Positions 43,973 through 55,100 of a stretch of 64,000 bases of DNA are shown in pieces. How positions within the stretch are numbered: position 1 is the first letter of the stretch; the number at the start of each line of letters is the position of its first letter. The DNA lies in assembly GCA_019096195.1 (NCBI GenBank), contig JAGTXK010000178.1:210424-274423 (forward strand). Reading direction: 5' to 3'. The stretch comes from Boletus sp. NGJ (taxonomy: Eukaryota; Basidiomycota; Agaricomycetes; Boletales; Boletaceae). Both the position numbers and the translations under genes were made by a program. The notes beneath the pieces were generated by a model. That model was given only the letters and a program-made list of their open reading frames with translations, made no database searches and was not told where the DNA came from.

Positions 43973-44956
43973 TGAAATGTTCACACCCAATACATTCACC
44001 AATTCCTCACTACACTTTGTGCCATTTATAGATGATACTCTCACATACCACCAACCAAGCTCCATCCCCACTTCACCATACATACACCTACAGTAGTTCC
44101 TTATTGTAGACTTCCCCCCTATGATACAACATTGTTCCTACACAAACACCCCTATGTACACTTTCACTAGCAGTACTCATATCATATTCACCACTATATG
44201 ATACATCAAAGGTCTCACAACCTCAAGATCAGTCCATTATGTGACTCTAAACCATGTCCAGGCCGGCACACCTATAAACTGCACCACTCCCCATAGATAT
44301 GTACCTGATGCAGTATTCAGTACTCTACACCTGACATTACATCAAATGACTCTCATCACCCTCAGTTATCCCTGACCACAAGACTACTAATTAAGAGCAA
44401 CCTCTAGATTTGACCTTATCTTACAACAATACCCTTTTGATACTCAATCATCAACTTACATAACAGATCGCTAATACATTATAAGATGCCATCCCAATTC
44501 TATTTATTGAATCCATCCTTAGACAAGATCTGATCTATCTCATGATATGATCTTATCTCAATACCAGATCTCATGATCAACCTATGCAGCACCTCTTGTG
44601 CCTTTCTTTCATTTTATCTTTTCTATTTCTATTTATTAACCCTTTTCACATAGTCATGTTCCACAATGCTCTGGACTACATTTCACTTACATGCACATAA
44701 TACACACATCTCATTCCATCATATGTTTCTTTTGTCATTGGACTAATATTTATCACATTTCCATAATGTCATATCCAGTACCCTATGATGTCAGCATAGC
44801 ACAGTTCATGCACCATTATTGGTAGTATACATATAAGTAGCTGGTAGTGTACCATGTTTTCTCTAGCTTTGATATTGCTCTTCTCTCTTTCACATATTGC
44901 CTTAGTCGGCAACACTTAAGATATTAAGTTTAGGTTTCTTGTCTTGATTCCTTTCA
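43973..44956 (+). mobile_element. alpha-family LTR, uninterrupted copy
   Basis: It begins TGAAATGTTCACAC and ends ATTCCTTTCA, and aligns along its length with alpha and beta, including the promoter GTATACATATAAGTAGC (~44825). It is longer than the others because of an insertion around 44360-44500. The 5-bp flanks (TGATC and AGTTC) do not match, so it is either one LTR of a deleted element or an end recombined with another copy. Confidence 0.72.
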
Positions 44957-45059
44957 AGTTCCTTTCACAACCCAAATCTGTTTACACTATTCATTTTATG
45001 ACTGCTGATGTTGAAGTTTCCTCATAGAAGGCAAAGATTCCTCAGATGTCTCACTGTTA

Positions 45060-46658
45060 CAGTGGCTCAAAAAAGTGTCCCAATGTTTGACTATTTTGCA
45101 AAGACTTGACATTTGCAAAAGAACCAAAAGGTATTAGCCCTAACCCTTGCTGGGCCATTGATAGCCCTAATCCTTGCCCTGAAGATGGGCCCTTAGTCAT
45201 GTGAGTTGGTTGTCATGGTACTGAGTTATAGCCATATTAAAAGGATATGTCATTGGGACACTTATTTGACCCTGATATTATCAACTATCATTTAGTAAAT
45301 AACATAAGGTTCTGATGGATGCTGTGCTTCAACCCTGTCTGATTATGTCACTTACATAACTCCAAATGGTATAAAGAGCAGAGATACCATTCAGCCAACC
45401 CTACTTCATTATGAAATCCACTCCCTCCTCTGCTAGAGCCAGTATTCTTTTTCTCTCTGAATCTGGCCTTTCTACTAGGCAAATATCATTCCAAACTGGT
45501 CTGGGGAAGTCTACTGTGGCCAGGGTTATCAAGGAGATCCACCCAGGCAAGGAAAACATCAAATTAGGATGTCCTTCTAAACTTTCTCCTACTGATAAAA
45601 GGAGAATTGTCTCTAGTATTACCTCTGGCAAAGTTGAAAATGCTGTCCAGGCCACCCATCTCATCAATTCTGCTCTCTCTTCTCCTGTCTCTGCTCAAAC
45701 TGTTAGGAATGTTCTCAAGTCTGCATCTCTCAAGGCTGTAGTCAAGAAAAAGAAGCCACTCTTGTCTGTGAAGCATAGGCAACATAGGCTAGCCTTTGCT
45801 CTCAAGCACCAACATTGGACTGTGGAGGACTGGACTAGGGTTATATGGTCAGATGAAACCAAGATCAACAGGATTGGGTCAGATGGAAGGAAGTATGTAT
45901 GGAAATTGGCAGGAAAGTCTTTGCAAGACAAGGAAGTTCAGGGAACAGTAAAGTTTGGAGGAGGTTCCTTGATGGTTTGGGGATGCATGAGTTGGAGTGG
46001 AGTGGGGATTCTTGCAGAGGTTGAAGGGAGGATGAATGCTGAGCAGTATGTCTCCATTTTGGAGGATAATCTGCTTCCTTCCATGGAAAATTCTGGAATT
46101 CCTGAAGAGAGCATTATTTTTCAACAAGATAATGACCCCAAGCACACCTCTAAAAGAGCCAAGGAGTGGCTGGAACCTCAAGGGATCAAGCTTCTTGACT
46201 GGCCAGCACAATCTCCAGACCTTAATCCCATTGAACATCTCTGGCAAATCCTCAAAAAAAAACTCAATAGCTATACAACACCACCAAAAGGAGTATGGGA
46301 GCTTTGGGAGAGAATTGAAGTGGAGTGGGGGAAGATAGAGGTTGAGGAGTGTCAAGGATTGATAGAGAGTATGCCTAGAAGACTAGAGGCAGTGATAAAA
46401 GCAAAGGGAGGGCATACAAAGTACTAAATTGAAGAATAGAAATGTTGCTCAAAAAAGTGTCCCAATGACATGTCACTTTAATATGGCTATATCTCAGTGC
46501 CATGACAACCAAATTATATGACTAAGGTTTCATCTTCAGGGCAAGGATTAGGACTATCAATGGCCCAGCAAGGGTTAGGGCTAATACCTTTTGGTTCATT
46601 TGCAAATGTCAAGCCTTTGCAAAATAGCCAAATATTGGAACACTTTTTTGAGCCACTG
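45060..46658 (+). mobile_element. Tc1/mariner element M2, structurally complete
   Basis: The 1,599-bp element starts CAGTGGCTCAAAAAAGTGTC and ends in its inverse, with TA at 45058-45059 and 46659-46660. Terminal inverted repeats are ~215 bp each (45060-45275, 46443-46658). It encodes one uninterrupted transposase. Confidence 0.93.
45411..46427 (+). CDS. Tc1-type transposase, intact open frame
   Basis: The single exon of 338 aa has no stop or shift. The N-terminal paired-like helix-turn-helix has STRQISFQTGLGKSTVARVI; a second HTH lies around residues 60-110. The catalytic triad is DD34E: IWSDETKIN (Asp), FQQDNDPKHTS (Asp), and SPDLNPIEHLWQ (Glu), with 34 residues between the second Asp and the Glu. 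A basic KKKK stretch (~residue 112) could be a nuclear signal. The enzyme cuts at the element ends and inserts at TA. The C-terminus GGHTKY is shared with M1 and M3. It is the only complete transposase in the window and may be functional. Confidence 0.92.
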   Translation: MKSTPSSARASILFLSESGLSTRQISFQTGLGKSTVARVIKEIHPGKENIKLGCPSKLSPTDKRRIVSSITSGKVENAVQATHLINSALSSPVSAQTVRNVLKSASLKAVVKKKKPLLSVKHRQHRLAFALKHQHWTVEDWTRVIWSDETKINRIGSDGRKYVWKLAGKSLQDKEVQGTVKFGGGSLMVWGCMSWSGVGILAEVEGRMNAEQYVSILEDNLLPSMENSGIPEESIIFQQDNDPKHTSKRAKEWLEPQGIKLLDWPAQSPDLNPIEHLWQILKKKLNSYTTPPKGVWELWERIEVEWGKIEVEECQGLIESMPRRLEAVIKAKGGHTKY

Positions 46659-46660
46659 TA

Positions 46661-47936
46661 GATATACATTATACAGGCTTCAACTCAGGCTGGCATGGGA
46701 GGATCCAATCATTCACATCTACCCAGCGGTTTGTCCATCCAAACAACTGCCAATACATCAATTTTTCATGTCAGCTCTGTCATAATGGTGGTATATGGAA
46801 TTAGTGTAAGTCATCCAATGTTTAAATTGTTCTGAATCTTAATGGCCCATGATTTTGCTAGTGGGATGGACACTTGAAACAATCAAGAGCTCCCTTCGGA
46901 AAGACATTCACTAGTGAGGTGCAGGCAATGAAAAATCGAGGGTGTTATATTAGTACAACTGGTCCCAACAGAGGAATTGCTATTGATGCCACATGGTTGT
47001 ATGTGGAGGTGAACAAGCAAGTCCACAAGTGATTTCCACATGTCTTTGCCTATCTTGTTGAGGCTCAGAAGTCAACAACATGTGCATCTGCACTGTTGCC
47101 TTGATCATCTCAATGACCTGACTGGCTAGTGCTCATTCATTCTGGAAATACTTTCTCGATTGTGGAGGTTGCTGAACTTAATGGGTCTACTCTATTTGAG
47201 AATAAGGGTCATGGCAAGGCTAGTATTTTAGACAATGCATTGTGGTTCAGTAAGTGGTTCAATTGCAATTGTTGCAACATATTTAACCTATGACAATAAC
47301 TTTCTTAGTGATCAGGAAAACCATTCCTAACAAGGTTTATGATTCATAGAATAAGCAGCTGCTCATTGTTGAATCGGACTCTGAGTTCAAATCAGATGCT
47401 GCCCCAGCTAATGATTCTCATGACAGCAAAGCTACTAATAATGATGTTATCAGTATCTCCACTGATAGTCTAGGTGGAAGTGATCTTGATATCAAACTGA
47501 CAAGCTCTATGCTTGATTTGACTCTGGATGGCAACCTTTATGACAGACCTACTACTAGTAAACCGATGGGCAAGAGTTAGGGTGTGGTGAAGTATGTGGA
47601 TCCAATAACACCCTCCTGGCAGTCTGGTAAGTTATTCACTTTCAGTTGCACTATATGTACTAAAATTTATTTTACACTCAGGGAAGTGTTCCCGCATGCT
47701 TCAATCACCGCTATAATTCCCACCTGCTGCCAAGAAGCGAAAGGATGGTATGTTAATTCCATTATGTCAGATGTTTACTCAAGCATCTTTCTAGCCTCTT
47801 TGAAGACTATACTGTTGTTCATAAAGACACCCCCATGCCCACAGATTTCAAGAATCAGTGTCTCCATCAGTAAAAATGTTGTTCTTTTTCGTGGGTGTCA
47901 TTTCCCCGATTTCCCTAATGCTCCTCATATCATTTA
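46661..47936 (+). other. unidentified transposon coding relic
   Basis: Segments such as GKTFTSEVQAMKNRGCYIST (46900-46970), NRGIAIDATWLYVEVNK (46970-47020), IVEVAELNGSTLFENKGHGK (47157-47217) and an acidic Ser/Asp-rich stretch (47370-47570) follow each other on the + strand, with stops and intron-like gaps. They suggest a mobile-element gene interrupted upstream by M2. Family not recognised. Confidence 0.4.
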
Positions 47937-48549
47937 TCCATGAGTAGTGATGTTGTGGGCTGGGTCTGAAGCCCTGAAGCCCTGGGCTCTGGCCCTGGCT
48001 TTTAGTATAATAATATATTATTAATTATTAATCATACTACAGTGGATGGTATTTAATAATAGTGTCAGGCATGGAAACATCCAGAAAACTATAACATTAT
48101 ATCAGCCACACACTTAGTGCACACACCATAGATTCAGGTCCAAGCTTCTAACTACAACACTATATAGCAATCATGCTCTCAGATGATAAAGAAGCATCAA
48201 TTTAGCCTTTTCGTGCTCAGCATGTCATCAAACCCTCTGCTCAACTTGCTGATGCCAATAATAAAGCCATTCCTAAACTGCAGAGCCACCAAACAGCTAT
48301 AGATGACTCAGAATTTATCAGCGACACGAAAACTTACAACCAAAAACTCACAGCCACAACCATAGTACCAATCAATACAGCCGCCACCCTGAGCATGCAG
48401 GTTACTACAGGTACACACCTCCATTGATAAAACATGATGTCGCTCAATACACATAGATGCAGCCACAGGAACAACAAATTCAGCCATTACAATCAGCAGT
48501 ACACCCAAAGGTAAAGCAGTTGTTTTCACCTATATATTTAATTTGCTCA

Positions 48550-49153
48550 CAGTTTTACATACATAAATAGCACAACCAACTAATGCATCCAACACATCCA
48601 ACACACCTGACACACCTGACACACCCAACACACCTCAATGATACACCAACCAACGCACATGAACAATGCGCCACATGGAATGGCATAACCAACCGACACA
48701 CCTGACACACCTGACACACCCAAACGACACATGTCAACAATGCATGTGGTGCACCCAACACACTCAAATGACACTGACCGATGCGCATGAACAATGCATG
48801 GTCCACCAAAGGGTAAAGTACATTTGTATCCTGTGCATTCAATTTACTCACGATTTTACAATGTACTACATGGATGGTATGACTGACCAATGCACCCGAT
48901 GCATCTGATGCACCTGACACACCTCAACAACACACTGACCAACACACATGAATGATGTGCCACATGGAATGGCACAACCAACCGACACACCTGACACACC
49001 TGATGCATCCAAACAATGCATGTCAACAATGCATGCAGTGCACCCAACACACTTGAATGACACTGACCAATGCACATGAACAATGCATGGTCCACCAAAA
49101 GGTAAAGTACAATTTTTATCCTGTGCATTCAATTTACTCATGATTTTGCAATA
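48550..49153. repeat. internal tandem repeats of the hAT element, left block
   Basis: There are about two units of ~290 bp (start near 48864 for the second), rich in CACACCTGA and AACAATGCATG words. Each ends with CCAAA(A)GGTAAAGTA then CTGTGCATTCAATTTACTCA. The array is cut by M3 at TA 49154. Confidence 0.8.
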
Positions 49154-49155
49154 TA

Positions 49156-50765
49156 CAGTGGCTCAAAAAACTGTCCGCATGTTTGGTCATTTTTCACTAA
49201 ATGCGTTATTCCCCAATAACCCCTAACCCTTACCCTAACATATAGGTGTATGAAATGAAGCACTGACCCTTGGCTTTCTATCCATCAAGGTTATAAGACA
49301 TATGAATAAGAATGGATGAACTGGCAGCCATTTCAAAACAATGACTCATTCGGACAGTTTTTTGACTCTAAATTTATCTAGGTATCTAGTACTTGGTATG
49401 AGCTCCTTTGGCCTTGATAACTGCTTCAATCCTTCTAGGCATACTTTCTATCCATTTCTGACACTGTTCCTCATCAATCTTTCCCCACTGCTCCACTACT
49501 CTTTCCCACAATTGATGAAGCACCTGTAGGAGCATTTTCATAACCTGAGAGGCATCTCTTGAGGTGATTGCAAGTATGTTCAATGGGATTAAGGTCTGGA
49601 GATTGTGCAGGCCAGTCCAGAAGCTTGATTCCTTGCTCTTCAAGCCATCTTTGGGCTCTTTTAGAGGTATGCTTGGGATCATTATCTTGTTGAAAGATAA
49701 TGTCATCTTCTGGAATTCCAGACTCCTCCATGCTTTGCAGCAACCCCTGCTCCAATATGGCCACATACTGTTCAGCATCCATTCTCCCCTCCACCTCACT
49801 CAAAATCCCCACTCCATTCCACCCTATGCAGCCCCATACCATCAGTGAACCTCCTCCAAACTTGACTGTGCCTTGGACCTCTCTAGCAATTAGCCCCTCT
49901 CCATTCTTTTTCCACACATACTCTTGCCCATCTGACCCAATCCTATTGATCTTGGTCTCATCTGACCATATAACTCTCTTCCAGTCCTCCACAGTCCAAT
50001 GCTGGTACTTGAGAGCAAAGGCTAATCTTCTTTTCTTGTGACCACTAGAAAGCAGTGGCTTTTTCTTCTTTACCACAGCCTTTAAGGAGGCTTCCTTGAG
50101 AGTATTTCTAACAGTCTGAGGACAGACAGGGGTATCAATAATGGTATTGATGTATTGGGCAGCATGAACAGCATTCCTGGCCTTGCCAGTAATAATTTGC
50201 TGGACAGTAGCTCTTTTGTTGGTAGAGGTAAGCTTGGAAGGACAGCCACCAAGAAGCCTGGTCTTCTCTGGCTGGAGTTCCTGAAGCACTTGGCATACTG
50301 TAGACTTCCCTAGGCCAGTTTGTGCAGAGATTTTCCTAGAGGAAAGCCCATGAGAGGAGAGAGAGATGATATTGTTTTTTTGAGAGATGGAAATGGGTTT
50401 CATGGTGATGGTGGGAAAATAAACATGGAATGATGGGGTTTATATATGTTGTCTGACACTCAGTTACATAATGGTGACATAATAGAAGCCTTACCAAATG
50501 TATGTAATCATATTACAGCATGCTAGGGTCCAATATATGTAATCAAAACTTAGAGTCAAAAAACTGTCCGAATGAGTCATTGTTTTGAAATGGCTGCCAG
50601 TTCATCAATTCTTATTCATATGTCTTACAACCTTGATGGATAGAAAGCCAAGGGTCAGTGCTTCATTTCATACACCTATATGGTAGGGTAAGGGTTAGGG
50701 GTTATTGGGGAATAACGCGTTTAGTGAAAAATGACCAAACATGCGGACAGTTTTTTGAGCCACTG
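49156..50765 (-). mobile_element. Tc1/mariner element M3, nested in the hAT repeats
   Basis: The 1,610-bp element runs from CAGTGGCTCAAAAAACTGTC to its inverse, with TA at 49154-49155 and 50766-50767. Inverted repeats of ~217 bp are nearly identical. Its TIR contains CCCTAACCCTTACCCTAAC, which is only telomere-like by chance or ancestry. The transposase is on the - strand with a one-base insertion. Confidence 0.92.
49386..50403 (-). pseudogene. Tc1 transposase of M3, single frameshift
   Basis: From the ATG at 50403 to the stop at 49386 the length is 1,018 bp, one base more than the 1,017 bp of the M2 gene. The first 288 or so residues are intact, including IWSDETKIN, FQQDNDPKHTS and SPDLNPIEH with DD34E spacing. 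Just after ENAPTG the frame slips, and the C-terminal QLWERVVEQWGKID...GAHTKY continues in the next frame (switch near 49505-49530). A single insertion is therefore the only clear defect. Confidence 0.88.
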
Positions 50766-50767
50766 TA

Positions 50768-51085
50768 CTACATGGACAGTATGACCAACTGACACACCTG
50801 ACACACCCGACACACCTCAACAACACACCAACTGACATACCTGATGCACCCAATGCATCCAAACAATGCATGTCAACAATTCATGCAGCATACCCAACAC
50901 ACTCAAATGACACCAACCAATCCACCAAAAGGTAAAGTATATTTTCTAATCTGTGCATTCAATTTACTCACAATTTTGCAATGTACTACATGGATGGTAT
51001 GACCGACCGACATACCCAATGCACCTCAACAACACACCAACCGATTCACCAACTGATGCACATGACCAACCTCAGCCACCCATGC
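50768..51085. repeat. internal tandem repeats of the hAT element, right block
   Basis: This continues the array beyond M3 with one ~218-bp unit (to ~50983) and a partial one. Excision of M3 restores ...GCAATATA-CTACATGG, matching the unit border at 48860. Confidence 0.8.
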
Positions 51086-51099
51086 CAATATAAAAAAGT

Positions 51100-54000
51100 G
51101 TGCTGCTGTGCACACTATAGCCAGCTCTGACAGCAATCACTCTGACACTGAAGTTAGCATTGCTCAGAGTGCACATCCAGTGCAGAAAGGTATGTTACCC
51201 TTTCTTGAGAAGTTGGCACTGAAAATCCCCATTGTTGTATGTAGTGAAATGACTCTGCCATGCCATCGATGTCCCATCTCATGCCACAAGTCCTTCAACA
51301 TCATGCAGCTCATCTGGTAAGTGATTTCATATATTATTCCATTATTTCTTCAGTATCTTGCATATAGTATATGAACTCCATGATAAAGAATATCAACCAG
51401 TGGCTATAGCAGTTGATAAATCTGAGGATGACTTGGGCAAGTAGTCTCTCCTCCATATTATATACTAGTGTATGGCCAACCTTTCCTTCCCTATTTAGGC
51501 CTCTCCTCCCCATCCATGATGAATGTTGATGGGGAGGAAGATCATGATATCCAGGTTCAGGATATCAAGATCAAGACAAAATGTGAGGAGAAAACCCAAG
51601 ATGTGATTGCATTTTTCAGTGCAGTCCAATCTTCAACAGGTGGAGGTAAAGTTCATCATGTTCATGATTGTGAGCCATGCAGATATGTACTAGTAGTTTG
51701 GAATCAACTAATAGGTTTCAATTCTGATTCTATTGTTACTATTATAGGAAGACAAAGCAACCTTGTGAATTGATTGCTGATGCCTCAACTTGTTGCCGAC
51801 ATCTTGCATGGAAGCATAAGGTATGTCTTGCTATTACTATTAGTATTTGATTAATGTAATATTGTCAATGTGCAATATAGGCTCTTTATCACAAGTGGTG
51901 CCAGAAGAATGGCTTTGAGTCCATGCTTCCTGAGAATAGCCAGAATAGAAAGAAGGCTGCCATTAGTACCAATCTCAAGCAGAGTGCTTTGGATACTCAT
52001 CTTAGATAACCCACTGCTATTGAGAAGGTAGTTTTATACACTGATCAGCTCTTTTATGAAGCTGCAGTTGAATGGCTTATTACCACTAATCAAGCATGTT
52101 GCCTAACTATTATTGTCTCATTGGATTGATACTATGGATTCTAGCCTCTTCAAGCTATTGAGCATCCTTCTTTTAAGAAGATGATTGATATTGCTTCCAG
52201 AGCAAGCAAAGGTGTTATTATATCTAATCAACATGCTACTCACCAATAGATCATTGATCTATTCAAGAAGCAAATGGCTAGTCTCAAAGAGCATCTCAAT
52301 GTAAGCTATTATTCAATCTCAGATTGCTTATGTGACATACCTATAATATTTAGAGCAAGATGGTGACTGGTGAAATTAGCTTGACATGTGATGCCTGGCA
52401 GGCTAGCAATACTGATGCTTATTTTGCTGTCACTGGTCATTGGATTGAGGTATCCAAGTCTGATGGTTGGATTCTCCAATCTGCCATCTTGGGCTTCATT
52501 CAAATGAATACTGCCCATAATAGTATGAGACTGGGCCAGGCCTTATTCAAGGTTTGTGAAAGACTTGGTATTTTCCATAAGGTTAGTTGAGTTAAATTAT
52601 GGATTTTTTACCAACATACCTTTGACAGATTGGTCATGTTACCTGTGATAATGCAACAAACAATGATACCATGCTGGTAGAGTTTGCTAGAAGACTTCTC
52701 AACCATACTGGCAAACCATGGTTGAAGTCAAAGTATCATATAAGGTATGTAGTTTTTGACTTTTAGTGTTTATCCTCATGTTTGAATTCAAGATGCCTGG
52801 CCCATGTTATTCATTTGGCTACAAAAGTATTGATCTCTACCTATAGCAAAGCTCCTTTCTATAATCCTGAGCAAGGTGATCTTGAATTATCAGCAGAGGA
52901 TGGATATAGGGATGAGGTTGGTTTAATAAGAGCTATTACAGTTAAGGTATGCTTCCTTGGATTCAATACATATATATTTGAGCTTGGCATAGGCATGCTC
53001 ATCAGCTCAGCTCAAAGAAAGCAGTTTTTCAAGGACATTCAACTTCGCCCTACTGAGTTGTGCTCTATCAGAAGTTTCCAATCTTCTTCTTAACAGCCTA
53101 TCCATTGGTCTTCTACATATCTGATGATTGATAGGGCTGAGAAAAAAAGGAAAGTAAGTTAACATTCTTGACTTTTCTTAATTTATCTTTTAGTTTGTGG
53201 ACATCTTCATCTATGAGCTGGGATTAAAGGCTACTACCTTGGCCAAGAGAAAGAAGATTGATCAGTTAAAGCTGACAGATAATGAGTGGAATAGACTGGG
53301 ACTATTATCCAAGCTTCTGGCTGTAAGTAATTGTTTGATATTTATTATATGACTAACTTTTTTAAAGCATGCAGACAATGCTCAACAAAGCTTTTCTTCT
53401 GAGGGTATCTCCACTCTACAATATGTTCTGCCAGCACTTGAGGCTTTGCACAAGGCTTGGACTGCTCGCTCTGAATCTTCTAGATATTTTGCCTTCCAAG
53501 ATGGCCTGCATGCAGCTCTTGCCAAGATTGCAGAGTATTATGACCATACAGCAGATTCTGATGCCTATATCATAACTATATGTAAGTTTTCCTTGATTTT
53601 TGAACCTATAACTTATGCTTTGTAGTGCTTGATCCTACTTTGAAAGATGGCTATTTCAAGAAGTATTGGGGGCAAGAACTACATAAAGATGTTATGAAGA
53701 ATGCAGAGAAATTAGTATGTTTAACTTTGGGATGTTTAGAATTTTCTAACATAGTTATAGTTTTAGGAGCACTTCAACAAGCTATATGGTAAGGAGAATC
53801 CTTTACCTGCCACTAAGCAGAAGAAGGGAAAGCTTGGAAAGCTTCTTAGGGAGCTTTCCAGTGATGATGATGATTCAGCTGAGGAAAGTGTTGGAATTGA
53901 TCCTCAGTCTCCTTGGATGAAAAAGTTCAACCTCTATCTTCACTCTATCCATACTCTTCCTGAGGAAATGTCAGTGGTCAAATGGTGGGGGGTACTGTAA

Positions 54001-54394
54001 GTATCATGTTTTTAATTAATTTGAAGTGACCAAGTCCTTTTAGACCAATGCTCAGCAGTATCCTATATGGGCATCTCTAGCTCGTGACTATCTTACAATC
54101 ATGGCCTCTTCAGAATCCAGCAAGCAAGCCTTTTCTACAGCTGCACTAACTATTACCAAGCATCGCAATCGCTTGAAGGGAGATATTGTAGAGGCCATTC
54201 ACGTGTTGTGCATGATGTATAATCATAATCTTATCTTTTGTGAGCCAGGTCCATCTTCTGCCTTGGAACTAGCAATGGAAGAGGATGAAAATGAGGAGAA
54301 GAATGAACAAAGAGTAGATAAGGGCAAGGGCAAGGGAAAAGAGAAGGAAGTAGAGGATTTGGATTGGATTTTGGAGCTTTTTGCTGTGGTATAA
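51100..54394 (+). pseudogene. hAT transposase gene (BED-finger, multi-exon), decayed
   Basis: Exon-like pieces in order are a region with CELIADASTCCRHLAWKHK (51755-51825) that may be the BED zinc finger, ALYHKWCQKNGFESMLPENS (51890-51950), the catalytic start ISLTCDAWQASNTDAYFAV (52376-52432), HVTCDNATNNDTMLVEFARR (52633-52693), CLAHVIHLATKVL (52797), and the C-terminal dimerisation block ASSESSKQAFSTAALTITKH to VEAIHVLCMMYNHNLIF (54105-54240), then an acidic tail. Short introns separate pieces. Stops (after SALDTHLR, and in SLDYYGF) show it is inactive. Confidence 0.82.
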
Positions 54395-54547
54395 ATGATC
54401 AAAGTTATCATTTTGACTTTACATATGAAAAGCCCTGGCCTAGGCCCAAGCCAGGCCAGGCCTGGTTCTGTTTAAGGGCCTGGGCCTGGTCAGGCCCAGG
54501 CCAGGGCTTTCAGGTCAAGCCAGGCCCTTAACATCACTATCCATGAG

Positions 54548-55100
54548 ATTCTGAGTTTACACTCATGTCATTCAGAGATGAATACAACACCTTCTTCTAA
54601 TGTCTTTTACTAATGACCTTGTCTATAGTACCATGACTGTAGTACATAGTCAACTTGAATGAATTTGTCATGCTCAATCACTAACATACTCTAGCCATCA
54701 GATGGTTTTGGTCTGGGAGAATCAAATTGGCATTTGAAGCAATATATTCATGAGGACTGACAGCAATGAGGTCAAGGTTTGAGCAGAAGTACAGTATGTG
54801 CAATGCATTGTATTAAAATTGCGATGGATATTTAAAAAACTCACAGGATGGTGGCAAGTGTGGTCACTAAAGACAATGTGCAGCAGGGCGTGGCATGCAA
54901 AAAATGCAGTGGGATTAAATGTGCAGATGTCATGCCATATATCTCATGATAATCTTCCATGAAATTTTCACCACTCCAAGTCACAGCTGAGTGCTGCAGA
55001 AAATGCTGCAGCACTGCAGCATTAGGTAGCACCGCTAACTAGTAACGGGGATAACTGTCTATCATGATTACTAATATATAATGTTTATGGTGACACACAA
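54548..55100. other. right edge of the transposon island
   Basis: CpG-poor sequence up to ~55,025, then gene-like composition again. No gene seen. Confidence 0.45.

Larger units (their letters stand above)
47945..54539 (+). mobile_element. hAT transposon, complete ends, decayed
   Basis: The target duplication TCCATGAG (8 bp, perfect) flanks the element at 47937-47944 and 54540-54547. Termini TAGTGATGTT...AACATCACTA are inverted, followed inside by GC-rich subterminal sequence (CCCTGGCC words) at 47960-48000 and 54431-54530. It is 6,595 bp, or ~4,983 bp without the nested Tc1 element M3. The 8-bp duplication and the transposase type agree on hAT. Confidence 0.9.

Noticed and set aside
48555-49140. 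Open frames rich in Cys/Val/His on the - strand and His/Thr on the + strand
   Set aside because: They come from the repeated CACACCTGA words of the tandem array and have no start or splice context.
49210-49245. Telomere-like CCCTAACCC words near the left end of M3 (and inverse at 50688-50705)
   Set aside because: They are part of both inverted repeats of the Tc1 element and not a tandem telomeric array.
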